Assembly (NCBI GenBank): GCA_016795505.1
Contig: JAEUHH010000098.1
Coordinates: 1-64,000, forward strand
Direction of reading: 5' to 3'
Source of the DNA: Verrucomicrobiales bacterium
Lineage (GTDB): Bacteria > Verrucomicrobiota > Verrucomicrobiia > Verrucomicrobiales > DEV007
DNA: 64,000 nucleotides
Under the pieces are notes generated by a model. It made no database searches. It saw only the letters and a program-made list of their open reading frames with translations, and had not been told where the DNA came from. The translations under genes and the position numbers were made by a program. Of the stretch, positions 15,567-25,047 are shown one piece after another (within the stretch, counting starts at the first letter, position 1; every line of letters starts with the position of its first letter).

Positions 15567-18074
15567 TCAAGTCGGCAGTCCCTGCGGGAAGAGCTTGGTC
15601 GCGTTTTCGGAGATTACGTTCTTGATGGCGTCGACGCTGATCGGCTTGGTGATGTAGCCGTCCATGCCCGAGCGGAGGCAGGACTCCCGGACTCCGGCGA
15701 GAGCGTGTCCGGTCATGGCGACGATGACGGGCTGGCGCTCCAGATGGAAACTCTCGCGGATCTTCAGCGTGGCATCGACCCCGCCCATCACGGGCATCTG
15801 GAGGTCCATGAAAACGACGTCGATGCCCCCGCGGGCGACCCGCTCGGCGCCTTCCAAGCCGTTGTCGGCGGTCTCGATGGAGGTGTATCCCATCTTCTTG
15901 AGCACCATGGTGGCGATCTTTTGGTTCATGGGCACGTCCTCGACGATGAGGATGCGGGCTGGGAAGCGCTCGGCAAAGGTCTCGGTGCTGCCAGCGGTCG
16001 AGGTGCGTCCGCGGAACTGTTGGATGCGTGCGGCGGCCTCAAGATTGCCGCGGCTGAGCTGGTCGAGTTCGATGAGGCCGAAGATGAGCTTTTCCCGGCT
16101 GACGGGCTTGTAGGCGATCCGCACCGGCCACGCGTCTCCGTGGCGGGTGATCCAGTCCGGCTTGGGCGTGCCGACCATGAACCACACCTGGGTCGGGATG
16201 CGCTGGGCGGCGAGGGCGTCGGCGAGGGCATTGACGGCCGGGGCGGGCTGAAAGCGCGAGTCGAGCACCACGAAGTCGGGCCGCGAAGCGACGATCTGGG
16301 GGACCATCGAGGCGTCGATCGTTTCGATGGCGGCGACCTGGATGTTGCCGATGGCGAGATGATGTTGGAGCAGACCGCGGAGGGAGTGGTTGCGGCACAC
16401 GACGATGGCGCGGCGACCAGCCAGGGCGTTGCGCACCTCGGGCGTATTGATCGGCTTGACGTCGCCCTGGGCGGGCACTTCGCGGATCTGGAGGGAGAAA
16501 TAGAAGCGCGAGCCCTTGCCGAGATCGCTGTCGACCTTCAGATCGCCGCCCATGAGCTGGCAGAGCACCTTGCTGATGGCCAGACCGAGGCCGGTGCCAC
16601 CGAAAAGCCGGGTGGTGGAGGCATCGGCCTGAGTGAAGGCCTCGAAGATGCGCTCGTGATTCTCCTTCGCGATGCCGATGCCGGTGTCGGCGACCGAGAA
16701 CTCGACCGACGGCAGGGCGCCATAGGAAGTGCTGGCCGAGCGGTTGGTGACGCTGACGATGATCTCGCCCTCCTGGGTGAATTTGACCGAATTCCCAATG
16801 AGGTTTACCAGGACCTGTTTGAGTCGCTCGCGGTCGCCGTAGATCGTCTCGGGTACGCCCTGGTCGATGTAGTAGAGCAACTCCAGACTGGCCTCGGCAG
16901 CGTAGTAGGCGAACATGTCGATGGTCTCCTCGATCAGCGCGATCAAGTTCACCGGGGCGATTTCCAGCTCGACCTTTTCGCTCTTGAGTTTCGAGAAGTC
17001 GAGCACGTCGTTGATGAGATGCACGAGCGACTGGCCGCTGCTGCGCATGATCTGAACCAGCTCCCGCTGCTCGGTGGAGAGGGTCGTCTCGAGGAGCAGG
17101 CTGGTGGTGCCGATGATGCCGTTCATCGGGGTGCGAATCTCGTGGCTCATGTTGGCGAGGAAGTCCGACTTCGCCTGTTGGGCGACGACGGCCTGCCTTT
17201 GGGCCACCTCGAGATTTTGGATGGCGAGATTCAGGTTTACCCGCTGTTCGGCGAGGGAGTTCGCGGTGGCATTGAACTGCTCGTTGATGTCCGTGATCTC
17301 GTAGATGCCGCTGCGGGGCAGGCTGACTTCGAATTTGCCGAAGCTGAGTTCCTGCATGCCCTCGCGAATCTCGCGCAGGCGGCGGGTGAGAAAGCGGGAG
17401 GAGAAGATGAGCAGGAACAGATTCGGCAGCAGGGCGCCGGCGGCGAGCATCCAGGAATGTCCCAGCATGGCGGAAAGGGTGAAGTCATGCGGTGACGGAG
17501 CCAGCTCGGCCCGGATCAGGGCGACGGTGCGGCCATCCGCATCGACCACCGGCACGACGGCGTCGGCTTTGGCGACCTCGAGGTCGCGCGCACGCCAGAT
17601 GTCGCCGGCCCAGGCGAGGACATCCTTGAACGGGTGGTTCAATGGCACCTGCTGGATGGCGCCGTCGCGGGCGGCTTCGACATGGCCGGGCACTTCCTCA
17701 TTGCCGATCACGGGCACCATGGCGCCGTCGAGCCGCAGCACATGGCGAAGGGCGGTGGGGCTGTTGCCCAGGCTCCAGTAGGCGGAGATGACCGGCGTGG
17801 TGTTGGCCGGCGCATTTCGGCGCATCCGGTCAAGGAGTTGGGGGCGATATTTACCAAAATGACTGTCCAGAATCTCCTTGTCGAGCGGATTGGGCAGCGG
17901 GTCGAGCGCTGATGCCGTGATGGTGGCCAACTGGACCGCGCTTTGATCGAGGGAGGATGTCAGCCGGCTCCATTCGAGAAAATAGATCCCCCCGGCGCCA
18001 ATGCCCGTGCCAAGGATGGACAGAAAGGCGCCAGTCACCAGAAGGACAATGGAGATCGGCAGGGAACGCTTCAT
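15567..18074 (-). CDS. Hybrid sensor histidine kinase with two receiver domains
   Basis: An 835-residue inner-membrane kinase. A TM helix (about residues 7-30) is followed by a periplasmic sensor region to about residue 175, a second TM helix, a HAMP-like linker, and HisKA with the H box [16 protein letters not shown]. The HATPase has N box [10 protein letters not shown]1 VADTGIGI and G2 [11 protein letters not shown] degenerate receiver follows (VVLDSRF, AYKPVSR), then a canonical receiver ([29 protein letters not shown]). GTG 18089 is an alternative start five codons earlier. A response regulator lies upstream on the same strand, but a terminator separates them. Confidence 0.9.
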   Translation of the reverse strand: MKRSLPISIVLLVTGAFLSILGTGIGAGGIYFLEWSRLTSSLDQSAVQLATITASALDPLPNPLDKEILDSHFGKYRPQLLDRMRRNAPANTTPVISAYWSLGNSPTALRHVLRLDGAMVPVIGNEEVPGHVEAARDGAIQQVPLNHPFKDVLAWAGDIWRARDLEVAKADAVVPVVDADGRTVALIRAELAPSPHDFTLSAMLGHSWMLAAGALLPNLFLLIFSSRFLTRRLREIREGMQELSFGKFEVSLPRSGIYEITDINEQFNATANSLAEQRVNLNLAIQNLEVAQRQAVVAQQAKSDFLANMSHEIRTPMNGIIGTTSLLLETTLSTEQRELVQIMRSSGQSLVHLINDVLDFSKLKSEKVELEIAPVNLIALIEETIDMFAYYAAEASLELLYYIDQGVPETIYGDRERLKQVLVNLIGNSVKFTQEGEIIVSVTNRSASTSYGALPSVEFSVADTGIGIAKENHERIFEAFTQADASTTRLFGGTGLGLAISKVLCQLMGGDLKVDSDLGKGSRFYFSLQIREVPAQGDVKPINTPEVRNALAGRRAIVVCRNHSLRGLLQHHLAIGNIQVAAIETIDASMVPQIVASRPDFVVLDSRFQPAPAVNALADALAAQRIPTQVWFMVGTPKPDWITRHGDAWPVRIAYKPVSREKLIFGLIELDQLSRGNLEAAARIQQFRGRTSTAGSTETFAERFPARILIVEDVPMNQKIATMVLKKMGYTSIETADNGLEGAERVARGGIDVVFMDLQMPVMGGVDATLKIRESFHLERQPVIVAMTGHALAGVRESCLRSGMDGYITKPISVDAIKNVISENATKLFPQGLPT

Positions 18075-18208
18075 TCGGGAGGATGACACTTCGGAAAAAG
18101 AGAGGGAGTAAAAATTCCATAATTTTAATAAAAGTCAATTGATCCCACCCCTTGATTTTGTGCTCTTTTTCCGAGGTTGAACCGTCCAGCGATCAAGGAT
18201 GCGGGTGC

Positions 18209-18238
18209 AAAAAAGCCCTCCCGGATGAAGGGAGAGCT
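18209..18238 (-). terminator. Rho-independent terminator after the response regulator
   Basis: On the minus strand GCTCTCCC and GGGAGGGC pair around a seven-base loop and are followed by a run of six T. It lies 35 bp after the stop of the response-regulator gene and before the kinase gene. Confidence 0.8.
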
Positions 18239-18272
18239 CTGCGAACCGACTGCCGCGACCGGTGACGCCGGT

Positions 18273-18713
18273 TTAGCGCCGGTTGAGCACCCAGCGGAGC
18301 TCTGCGGTGAGCCGTTCCGGCGAGTAGGGCTTGGGCAAGATGCCGGCAAAGCCACGCTCGAGCGCGGCGGCACGGGCATTCTGTTGCAGGTAGCCGCTGC
18401 TGGCGATGACGGCGACGCGGGGATCGATGGCACGGAGCAGATCGGTCGTTTCGAGGCCGGACATGCCGCCGGGCAGGGCGAGGTCCATGATGATGGCTGC
18501 GATCGGCTCATTTCGGTGCAGGTGGTTGCGGAAGATATCGATGCATTCCTCGCCGGTGTTCGCGGCGATGGCCTGGTATCCCATCGACTGGACGATGGCA
18601 CAGCCGAGGGCGCGCATGCTGACCTCATCATCGACGACGAGGACGCGGGTGACCCCGGCGGGCGCCTGCCGGGCGCTCTCTGGGGGGGTGAAAGTGGTGG
18701 GACCGGGGATCAT
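18273..18713 (-). CDS. Single-domain response regulator
   Basis: A 146-residue protein consisting of one receiver domain after a 20-residue Pro-rich tail. Acidic residues VLVVDDEVSM, the phospho-acceptor in IIMDLALPGGM, the Ser in ASSGY and the Lys in ILPKPYS are all present. No output domain is attached, so it probably acts by protein contact or phosphorelay. It is 69 bp downstream of gspE on the same strand and could be read from the pilus operon, and just upstream of the hybrid kinase, which is a plausible phosphodonor. Confidence 0.85.
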   Translation of the reverse strand: MIPGPTTFTPPESARQAPAGVTRVLVVDDEVSMRALGCAIVQSMGYQAIAANTGEECIDIFRNHLHRNEPIAAIIMDLALPGGMSGLETTDLLRAIDPRVAVIASSGYLQQNARAAALERGFAGILPKPYSPERLTAELRWVLNRR

Positions 18714-18782
18714 GACTTTGGGTTGGCGGCGGGTTGGGCGTGTGGTGAACAGCGGTGGTCAAAGGAAAGGGGGCAATCCAGG

Positions 18783-20975
18783 TCAGCAAGCAGTATAGCT
18801 TACTTGGGCAATCTCATCCAGAGTGGTATTGCCGGCCAGCGTTTGGACGAGGCCTTCCTGGTAGAGGGTTTGGAATCCGGTGCGCAGGGCGGCAGCCCGG
18901 AGTTCAGTCTGCGGCGCGTGGCGCTCGATCAGGTCGGTGATCTCGGCATTTGTCTCGAGCATCTCCATCAGGGCGACACGACCGCGGTAGCCGGTGCCGT
19001 GGCACTCGGGGCAGCCGACGGCCATGTAAATGGGATCGCGGAGCGCCTCCTGGATCACCCCCTGGCGGTACATCATCTGCTGCACGTCCGCCGGCGCTTC
19101 GTAGGGCCGTTTGCAGTAGTTGCAAAGCCGGCGCACCAGTCGCTGGGCCTGCGTCATGGCGATGGAATCGGCCACGAGGTGTGGCTCGACGTTCATCGAG
19201 AGCAGGCGGGAAATGGCTCGCAGCGAATCGTTCGCATGCAAAGTGGTGAGCACCAGATGGCCGGTGAGGGCGGCGTTCACAGCCGCGTTGGCCGTTTCCT
19301 CGTCGCGACACTCCCCGATCAGGATCACATCCGGGTCGGACCGCAGCAGGGAACGCAAGCCCGCGCTGAAGCTGAGCCCGTGGGTCGGGTCAGTCTGCGT
19401 CTGGTTGATGCCCTCGATCTCGTACTCGATGGGATCCTCGATGGTGTGGATGTTGGTCCCCTCCTCGTTGACGCTGTTGATCAGCGCGTAAAGCGTGGTC
19501 GTCTTGCCCGATCCGGTGGGGCCGGTGATGAGGATGAGCCCTTGGTCGCGTGACATGACCCGCTTGACGATGGCGGACTGGCGGCGGGAAAAATTCAAGT
19601 CGGCGAGTTCCTTCAGGCCATCCTGCTTGTCGAGGAATCGCATGATGACCTTCTGCAACTCGCGGCGGCAGGGCACCGCGGCGACGCGCACGTCGATGCG
19701 GCGCTTCCGGATCGCCATCGCAAAGCGGCCGTCGAGGGCCTCCTGCCGGCTTTGGTTCATGTTCGAGTAGTTCTTGATCAGCGCAATGAAGCGCGGCAGC
19801 ATCTCCTCGGGGGCCGTGTAGAGTGTCTTGAGGTTGCCATCGATCCGGGCGCGGAAGCGGGCGACATTGTAGTACTTCTCCAGGTGGAGGTCGCTGGCCC
19901 GCGCACTGATGGCGGTATAGAGCACCCAGTGGATCAACTCCTCGGCCGAGTGATTCAGGTTTTGCGGATTGACGCGGCTGACATCGTCGGGATCGATCTC
20001 GACGAGTCCCTCGTTTTGGGAGAGGCTCAGGGTCGATGTCTTGATTTCGATGCCGCTCTGGGCATTCAACGCCGAGCCGCAGCGGTTGATCGCCTGGCGG
20101 ATCTGGCGGGCATCGGCCAGCACGGGGATGAACTCGACCGGGTCGTTGCCCGACGAGAGATACTCATCCTCGAACGCATAGTTGCTGCCGTCCGGGGTCA
20201 GCAGGTAGACATGATTGTCACCTCGGTAGAGAGGGTAGACATTGTGCTTTTCCAGCAGGGGGACGGAAAAGCCCTCCTGCCGACAGACCTCGTCGGCGTT
20301 GAAGCAGAGACGGGTGGGACCATCGATCAGATACTGGAGCGCCACGCCCAGGCCGGGCATCATGGTGTCGTAGTCGGCCCTTTCCAGCGAGCGCTGCTTC
20401 TCGACCATTTCACCGTGCAGCATCTCCAGGCGATCACGGTCCTTCTGATCAAAGGGATAGTGCTGCAGCAGCCAGAAAAATGCCTCCTCGATCGCATCCG
20501 ATGGGATCTCGGGGGGCCGCAGGGCCTCCAGGGGATTGGTGCGGGGCAGCGGGTTGCTTTGCAGCCGCATCACCAGGTCTTTGCGGATGGCCTCGTATTG
20601 CTCCGACGAGATGGCGATCTTGACCGCGAAGCAGGCGGGCACACCCCAGAGATCGTCTGTCTTCGGGTTGTGATGGGCAAAGATCAGCAGGGGGCCGAGA
20701 TTCGCGACCGGCAGCCAGGGAGCGTTGGTGTTGGGAAAGCGGCCCAGTTTTCTGAGCGTGGCTTCGGCTTCGACCGAGCAGGTCTCGCGGGGCAGGCGCA
20801 CCGGGACGATGCCGAACTGCACCGCCGTGCCCTCCAGCGAGATCAGCCCCGCGCCAAAGGCGTCCATCCCGCCAAAAGAAGGCGCCGCGGCTGGCGGCGG
20901 GACCGCCACCGTCGGCGTTGCGCCCGGCTGGGCCTGCGGATAGGCGGCTACCGGGGGCTCGAGGGTGACGGACAT
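18783..20975 (-). CDS. gspE: GspE/PilB-type assembly ATPase
   Basis: A 730-residue secretion ATPase. The C-terminal half has Walker A ITGPTGSGKTTTLY (near residue 485), Asp box, Walker B and HLVLTTLHANDS, plus a tetracysteine zinc motif CNYCKRPYE...CPECHGTGYRGR (near 620-645), normal for GspE/PilB. The first 300 residues are longer than usual, begin with a Pro-rich stretch, and do not resemble a standard T2SSE_N domain. It should power pseudopilus or pilus extension with the GspF protein of this locus. It is the last gene of the minus-strand run, 45 bp after the preceding pseudopilin. Confidence 0.9.
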   Translation of the reverse strand: MSVTLEPPVAAYPQAQPGATPTVAVPPPAAAPSFGGMDAFGAGLISLEGTAVQFGIVPVRLPRETCSVEAEATLRKLGRFPNTNAPWLPVANLGPLLIFAHHNPKTDDLWGVPACFAVKIAISSEQYEAIRKDLVMRLQSNPLPRTNPLEALRPPEIPSDAIEEAFFWLLQHYPFDQKDRDRLEMLHGEMVEKQRSLERADYDTMMPGLGVALQYLIDGPTRLCFNADEVCRQEGFSVPLLEKHNVYPLYRGDNHVYLLTPDGSNYAFEDEYLSSGNDPVEFIPVLADARQIRQAINRCGSALNAQSGIEIKTSTLSLSQNEGLVEIDPDDVSRVNPQNLNHSAEELIHWVLYTAISARASDLHLEKYYNVARFRARIDGNLKTLYTAPEEMLPRFIALIKNYSNMNQSRQEALDGRFAMAIRKRRIDVRVAAVPCRRELQKVIMRFLDKQDGLKELADLNFSRRQSAIVKRVMSRDQGLILITGPTGSGKTTTLYALINSVNEEGTNIHTIEDPIEYEIEGINQTQTDPTHGLSFSAGLRSLLRSDPDVILIGECRDEETANAAVNAALTGHLVLTTLHANDSLRAISRLLSMNVEPHLVADSIAMTQAQRLVRRLCNYCKRPYEAPADVQQMMYRQGVIQEALRDPIYMAVGCPECHGTGYRGRVALMEMLETNAEITDLIERHAPQTELRAAALRTGFQTLYQEGLVQTLAGNTTLDEIAQVSYTAC

Positions 20976-21020
20976 GGGAATGGAAGTGCGGGGGATGCGC
21001 TGAGTTTTTTGGGATGAAAC

Positions 21021-21536
21021 TCAGCGAGAGCCGACCGGCGTGAAATTGTTGGGGAAAACGTAGGGAGTCCCCAGGTCGGTGGCGTCGAAGTTCACCTTCA
21101 GCCCAGCACCCGCCGCGCCCGGTTTGAGCAGGCTCCAGGACGAGCCCGTCCACTGGATGCGCCAGTCGTCCGTGTCGCTGGAGGTGGCCGGATTCCAGTC
21201 CGCGCGCATGTAGGGGCCCTTGTAAAAGATTTCCTTCTGGTTGGCCGCGCCGTCCGGTTCGCGCCATTGCAGGGAGCGCAGCACCATCATCTCATCGCCG
21301 GCCGAGGTGGCGACGGCGTTGAAGCGAAGATCCCAATTGGCATGGGAAAAGTTGCGGGTCGCCTTGTTCAGCGTGTCCACTAGGTTCGCCGCCACGGTGT
21401 CGCGGGAGCGGTCGGAGATATTGCCAAAAGCCGAGATGCCGATAGCGGCCACGATGCCCATCACCGCGACGGTGGTGATGACCTCCATCAGGCTGAAGCC
21501 GGCACGGGAGCAGCGGATGGTGTGGACACAGTTCAT
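21021..21536 (-). CDS. Type II/IV pseudopilin (GspG/H-like)
   Basis: A 171-residue protein with a class III prepilin signal: RAGFSLMEVITTVAVMGIVAAIG, where cleavage before Phe leaves Glu at mature position 5. The mature hydrophobic helix leads into a Ser/Asp-rich globular part (SSDTDDWRIQWTG). It lies 19 bp downstream of the next pseudopilin and 45 bp upstream of gspE. It would be a structural or minor subunit of the filament. No transport or metal-binding motif is visible. Confidence 0.85.
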   Translation of the reverse strand: MNCVHTIRCSRAGFSLMEVITTVAVMGIVAAIGISAFGNISDRSRDTVAANLVDTLNKATRNFSHANWDLRFNAVATSAGDEMMVLRSLQWREPDGAANQKEIFYKGPYMRADWNPATSSDTDDWRIQWTGSSWSLLKPGAAGAGLKVNFDATDLGTPYVFPNNFTPVGSR

Positions 21537-21555
21537 GGTGGCGGGGTGGTGGGGC

Positions 21556-21951
21556 TTAGTAGGAAATGGTGGCGGTGCCTTCTTTGAGCACGGACTTGGT
21601 CAGTTTGGTGATGTCGTCCGGGATGTCGATGGTGAAGCCTCCGGGTTGAAAATCCGTGAAGTTGTCGGGAGCGAAGGCCAGATACGGGGCAATCTCCGCG
21701 TAGCGGGCACTGTCATTGGCGAGGGTCGACCAGGTGGAGACGGCGGCGGTGCGGCCCTTCGACTGGACATAGGAGGCGATGGCCATGTTGACCGACTCGG
21801 CCCGTGAGATGGCGAGGTTGCGCTCGCTGTCCTGCTTGATGGCGATGATGTTGGGCAGGGCTAGGAAGGCGATGATGCCGATGATGCCCACGGCGGCGAG
21901 GACTTCTACGAGGGAGAATCCGCGGGATTGGGGTTGGGAGGTCGTTTTCAC
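21556..21951 (-). CDS. Type II/IV pseudopilin
   Basis: A 131-residue protein. The prepilin signal is SRGFSLVEVLAAVGIIGIIAF with Glu at mature position 5. The globular part (residues 45-131) is small and ends GTATISY. The start is GTG 21951 (MKTTSQPQSRGFSL); the frame is open farther upstream, but those codons run through a palindromic repeat and the previous gene, so an earlier start is unlikely. A TTG two codons upstream is possible. The gene follows a repeat copy that separates it by 97 bp from the preceding pseudopilin. Confidence 0.75.
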   Translation of the reverse strand: MKTTSQPQSRGFSLVEVLAAVGIIGIIAFLALPNIIAIKQDSERNLAISRAESVNMAIASYVQSKGRTAAVSTWSTLANDSARYAEIAPYLAFAPDNFTDFQPGGFTIDIPDDITKLTKSVLKEGTATISY

Positions 21952-21989
21952 GGGCAAAAATTCTGAGGGGGTGGAGTTTGGCTTTCCGT

Positions 21990-22039
21990 TTCCGATGAGA
22001 CAGGGTTGGATCGGAGATGAAACAGGGTCTGATCGGAAA
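21990..22039. repeat. GATCGG palindromic repeat, copy 3
   Basis: Read on the minus strand it is TTTCCGATCAGACCCTG, TTTCATCTCCGATCCAACC and CTGTCTCATCGGAAA. It lies between two pseudopilin genes of one run and could affect their relative expression. Confidence 0.8.
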
Positions 22040-22048
22040 GCCGGTGGA

Positions 22049-22477
22049 TTACTTGAGATCCACCTTGGGGTAGGACGAGGCAGACCAGGTGGGGAGTTCG
22101 AGGTACTGATTGGTTTTCTTGAGGGCCTCGCTGAGGACCTGGCCGGTGTTGGTGGTGTTGGCGCGGAAGTGATCGACGGTCTTTTCGTCGAGGTAGTTGG
22201 CGACCAGGTTGAGCCGCGCCAGGCTGGTGGGCTGGTTATTGTAGGCGGTGCGGGCGGCGGCGAGGCTGCCGGTGCCGCTCGACTGGGAGGCGACCCAGGC
22301 ATTGACGGCGGACTGGACGGCCGCCTGTTGCTGGCGGGCGACGACGCGGCGGGTATCCTGCGCAGCGTTGGAGAAGGCGCTGATGACCAGCGCGGCCATG
22401 ATGGCGATCACCGAGATGACGATCAGCATTTCCACCATCGTGAAGGCTCGCGCGCGGCGAAGGGTATGGTGGGTCAT
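22049..22477 (-). CDS. Type II/IV pseudopilin
   Basis: A 142-residue protein beginning MTHHTLRRARAFTMVEMLIVI; the peptidase site precedes Phe, and the hydrophobic helix MVEMLIVISVIAIMAALVI has Glu at mature position 5. The globular part is helical (ARQQQAAVQSAVNAWV, LNLVANYLDEKTVDHF). It starts 155 bp after the stop of the probable major pilin, with a strong hairpin between them. Confidence 0.85.
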   Translation of the reverse strand: MTHHTLRRARAFTMVEMLIVISVIAIMAALVISAFSNAAQDTRRVVARQQQAAVQSAVNAWVASQSSGTGSLAAARTAYNNQPTSLARLNLVANYLDEKTVDHFRANTTNTGQVLSEALKKTNQYLELPTWSASSYPKVDLK

Positions 22478-22509
22478 GGGTGAAGAGGGGGCGAGGGGGG
22501 TGGAGGAGC

Positions 22510-22546
22510 GTCCCGCCGGGAACCGGGGTGCGATTCCCGGCGGGAC
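22510..22546. promoter_or_regulatory. Strong intergenic hairpin downstream of the probable major pseudopilin
   Basis: GTCCCGCCGGGAA (22510-22522) and TTCCCGGCGGGAC (22534-22546) are perfectly complementary, with an 11-base loop. A TTTT run follows on the plus strand only. Since all genes here are on the minus strand, it is better read as an mRNA-stabilising or attenuating hairpin after the 22633-23028 gene than as a normal terminator. Confidence 0.6.
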
Positions 22547-22632
22547 TTTTGATCAGTTCACACTGAGCTTTGGCGAGAGTGCATCGCCAAGCATCCGAAA
22601 CGGGCTCCTGGAAGGTTCAGTTTCGAATGGGT

Positions 22633-23028
22633 TCAGTTACCGCCGGCGCCGGTGTAAACCAGCATGCCGTTCGCGATAGACAGGAAGGCGGCGGCGCTGG
22701 TCTGCTCTTCCTGATCGAGGCCGGGGACGCCGAAGAAGGTGCCCTGGAAGGGACCGTCGGCGGCGGTGGCACCGGTCACGATGTCGGCGACGACATCAGC
22801 AGCGGTCGCGTTGCCTGTGACGAAGTCATGGCCGGCGGCCTGGGCCGAGGCGCAGACGGATGCCAGATTCTGGGCGTTGCGGCGGTCCTTCGAGTCTTCG
22901 GCGGTGTCGTTGATCTTGCCGATGTTCGGGATCGCGATGGCGGCGATGATGCCGATCACGGCGATCACGACGAGCATTTCAACAAGGCTGAAGCCAGCCT
23001 TCATCATCTTGCGGGTAGTCACTTTCAT
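22633..23028 (-). CDS. Probable major pseudopilin (GspG/PilA-like)
   Basis: A 131-residue protein with an excellent class III signal, MKVTTRKMMKAGFSLVEMLVV, followed by a continuous hydrophobic helix ending IGKIN. The rest is a short globular domain rich in Ala, Gly and Thr, ending YTGAGGN. Pseudopilins of this sequence type are widespread in Verrucomicrobiota (recalled). Its own AT-rich 275-bp upstream region with a good promoter, and the strong hairpin downstream, suggest it is expressed separately and more highly than its neighbours, as expected for the main filament subunit. Confidence 0.85.
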   Translation of the reverse strand: MKVTTRKMMKAGFSLVEMLVVIAVIGIIAAIAIPNIGKINDTAEDSKDRRNAQNLASVCASAQAAGHDFVTGNATAADVVADIVTGATAADGPFQGTFFGVPGLDQEEQTSAAAFLSIANGMLVYTGAGGN

Positions 23029-23122
23029 CTGTTGTCTTTGGTTGGTGTTGTTTCAGTTGCTTGGTTTGTGGTTTGTCCGTTGTCGCTCTCGCCTGTGGAG
23101 GACAGAAGCTTCAACAGAAATC

Positions 23123-23151
23123 ATACTAATCATAAAAACCATAATATCAAA
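23123..23151 (-). promoter_or_regulatory. Promoter of the probable major pseudopilin gene
   Basis: On the minus strand TTTGAT (23151-23146) and TAGTAT (23128-23123) are 17 bp apart, close to sigma-70 -35 and -10 boxes, in an AT-rich island about 95 bp before the start codon. Confidence 0.5.
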
Positions 23152-23303
23152 CGAAAACTAAGCCTTTTTTTCGCTTTTTCTCAGTTTTGGTGTGGTGGGA
23201 TGGGGTTTTCTCGCGAGTGCGAGATGGGAGAGGGGTGTCTCCTGATTTTGGCGCGGTTCTGAGAAGTGGGGGGTGGCGCGACTGGGGACGGAACGGTGGC
23301 AGC

Positions 23304-24527
23304 TTACTTTTTGAAGAGTGCGTCGCCCAGGCTGAAGACGGGGGCGTAGATGGCGTAGATCAGGCCGCCGACCATGCCGCCCAGAATCACGATGGTGAAG
23401 GGCTCGATGAGCTTGTCGATCTGGCTGGCGATGCCGTCGAGTTCCTCCTCGTAGTCTTCGGCGATCTCGTTGAGCAATTCGGTGCCGGCGCCGGTCTCGG
23501 CGGCCACCTCCATGAGACCGCAGATGACGCGGCCGTCATTGCCGAGACGGTGTGACTCGATGAGGAAGGCATCGGGCAGGGTGAGACCGTTGAGGATGTG
23601 GTTTTTCACCCGGTCGAAAAAAGTCTTGTAGTAAATATGCCACGAGGTGTCGCGGGTGATCTCGAGGGCGGTGGTGAGGCGCACGTTGGCTTCGATGAGC
23701 AGGGCGAGGGTGCGGAAGCCGACGGCGGCGGCGGACTTGCGGACGATGTTTCCGACGACGGGGGTGTTGGCGAGGAGGACCTGGACTCGGGGAATGGCGG
23801 TGATACGGCCGAAGTTCTTGAAAAGGAGAAAAAGACCGAGCACGGGCAGGGCGGCCATCCAGGGCTGTTTGAGCAGCACGTCGGAGACCTTCATGAGGGC
23901 CTTGGTCGGGGCCGGGAGGTCGCTGCCGAGGGAGGTGTAAAGCTTCGACATGGCGGGCACGAGCGTGAAGCTCATGGTGATGACAACTCCGATGGCGAGG
24001 CTGATGACGAGACCGGGGTAGATCATCCCGGACTTCAGCTTTTTGAGAATGCGGGAGGTCTTTTTCTGGCTGTTGGCGATGCGGCGGAAGATCTCGGGCA
24101 GGCGACCCGCCTCCTCTCCGGCGCGGATGAGAGCGATGATGTCGGGAGTAAAAAGATCCGCTTGCTTGGCCATGGCATCGCTCATTTTCTCGCCCTGGGT
24201 GAGGGACTCCGAGATGTCGGCGATGGCTCCTCGGTAGCGGGCGGATTTCACCCGGTTGGCCTGGAGGTGGAAGCTCTTGATGATGGGGATATTCCGGTCG
24301 AAGCACTTGGCGAGACCGGTGAAGAGGGCGACGCGGTCGGTCTGGCCTCCCTTGAGCGTAGTGAGGCGCTGCAACTGCTCGTCGATGCCGGTGATGTCGG
24401 AGATGCTCGCGGTCTCGACTTCGTTCTTGCCGGCTCCGATGAGGGCTTTCTCATTGGTATTGGTATCCACGAGCGCGGTGGTGTTCCGGCCGGTGTGGAC
24501 ATTGTTGAGAACGACTTTCTTGAGCAT
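23304..24527 (-). CDS. gspF: GspF/PilC-type inner-membrane platform protein
   Basis: A 407-residue protein with two T2SSF repeats and the standard three TM helices (around residues 165-200, 215-235 and 375-400). An N-terminal extension of about 65 residues precedes the first repeat. Typical motifs are FTGLAKCFDRNIPI, QGEKMSDAMAKQADLF and the near-C-terminal ELDGIASQIDKLIEPFTIV segment in parts. It anchors the ATPases to the pseudopilus base. Upstream is the PilV-like pseudopilin (48 bp); downstream, 275 bp with a promoter lead to the major pseudopilin. Confidence 0.9.
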   Translation of the reverse strand: MLKKVVLNNVHTGRNTTALVDTNTNEKALIGAGKNEVETASISDITGIDEQLQRLTTLKGGQTDRVALFTGLAKCFDRNIPIIKSFHLQANRVKSARYRGAIADISESLTQGEKMSDAMAKQADLFTPDIIALIRAGEEAGRLPEIFRRIANSQKKTSRILKKLKSGMIYPGLVISLAIGVVITMSFTLVPAMSKLYTSLGSDLPAPTKALMKVSDVLLKQPWMAALPVLGLFLLFKNFGRITAIPRVQVLLANTPVVGNIVRKSAAAVGFRTLALLIEANVRLTTALEITRDTSWHIYYKTFFDRVKNHILNGLTLPDAFLIESHRLGNDGRVICGLMEVAAETGAGTELLNEIAEDYEEELDGIASQIDKLIEPFTIVILGGMVGGLIYAIYAPVFSLGDALFKK

Positions 24528-24575
24528 GATGGGGGGAAGGTGGGGTGGTTGGTAGGAGCCAGGGCGACGGTGGCT

Positions 24576-25022
24576 TCACTGGATGGTCCGGGACAGGCTG
24601 GACCGGTAGGCAACGACGGTGGAGGTCCGGGTCGCGTCCTTGTGGCCGGCCGTCCAGGAGTGGGCGGTCCAGGTCTTGGTGGAGGGGACGGGTTTGAACG
24701 TGACGGAGATGGTGGCGGCCTCCATGTCGCCGAGCCCGGTCACGGCGGGAGTCGATGGGGTGATGGTCAGGTTGGTGACAACGGGGTCGTCCGGCACGAT
24801 GAGCCGGATGTCGGCTTCATCGAGGCCGCCCTGATAGAGCCGGGCGACGGTCTCGAGATAGTTCAGCGCGGTGGCGCTGCGCTGGTTGACCTCGTCCTGG
24901 GTGATGAGGGTCAGCGACAACTGGGACGCGGCGCTGATGCCGATCATGAGGACCACCCCGGCGACGAGCGCTTCGACGAGGGTGTAGCCTCGGTTGCTGC
25001 GGCGATGGAGGTGGGGAATCAT
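24576..25022 (-). CDS. Minor pseudopilin (GspI/PilV-like)
   Basis: A 148-residue protein starting at ATG 25022. It has HRRSNRGYTLVEALVAGVV as prepilin signal, with Tyr at the first mature position and Glu at +5, then a hydrophobic helix and a mainly beta region (LTITPSTPAVTGLG, ISVTFKPV). Longer upstream starts read through the end of the preceding gene. It sits between the GspK/PilX-like gene and gspF, where GspI or PilV equivalents usually lie, which supports a role in the tip complex. Confidence 0.75.
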   Translation of the reverse strand: MIPHLHRRSNRGYTLVEALVAGVVLMIGISAASQLSLTLITQDEVNQRSATALNYLETVARLYQGGLDEADIRLIVPDDPVVTNLTITPSTPAVTGLGDMEAATISVTFKPVPSTKTWTAHSWTAGHKDATRTSTVVAYRSSLSRTIQ

Positions 25023-25047
25023 TTTGGGAAGTTGTGGCGACGGGCAA

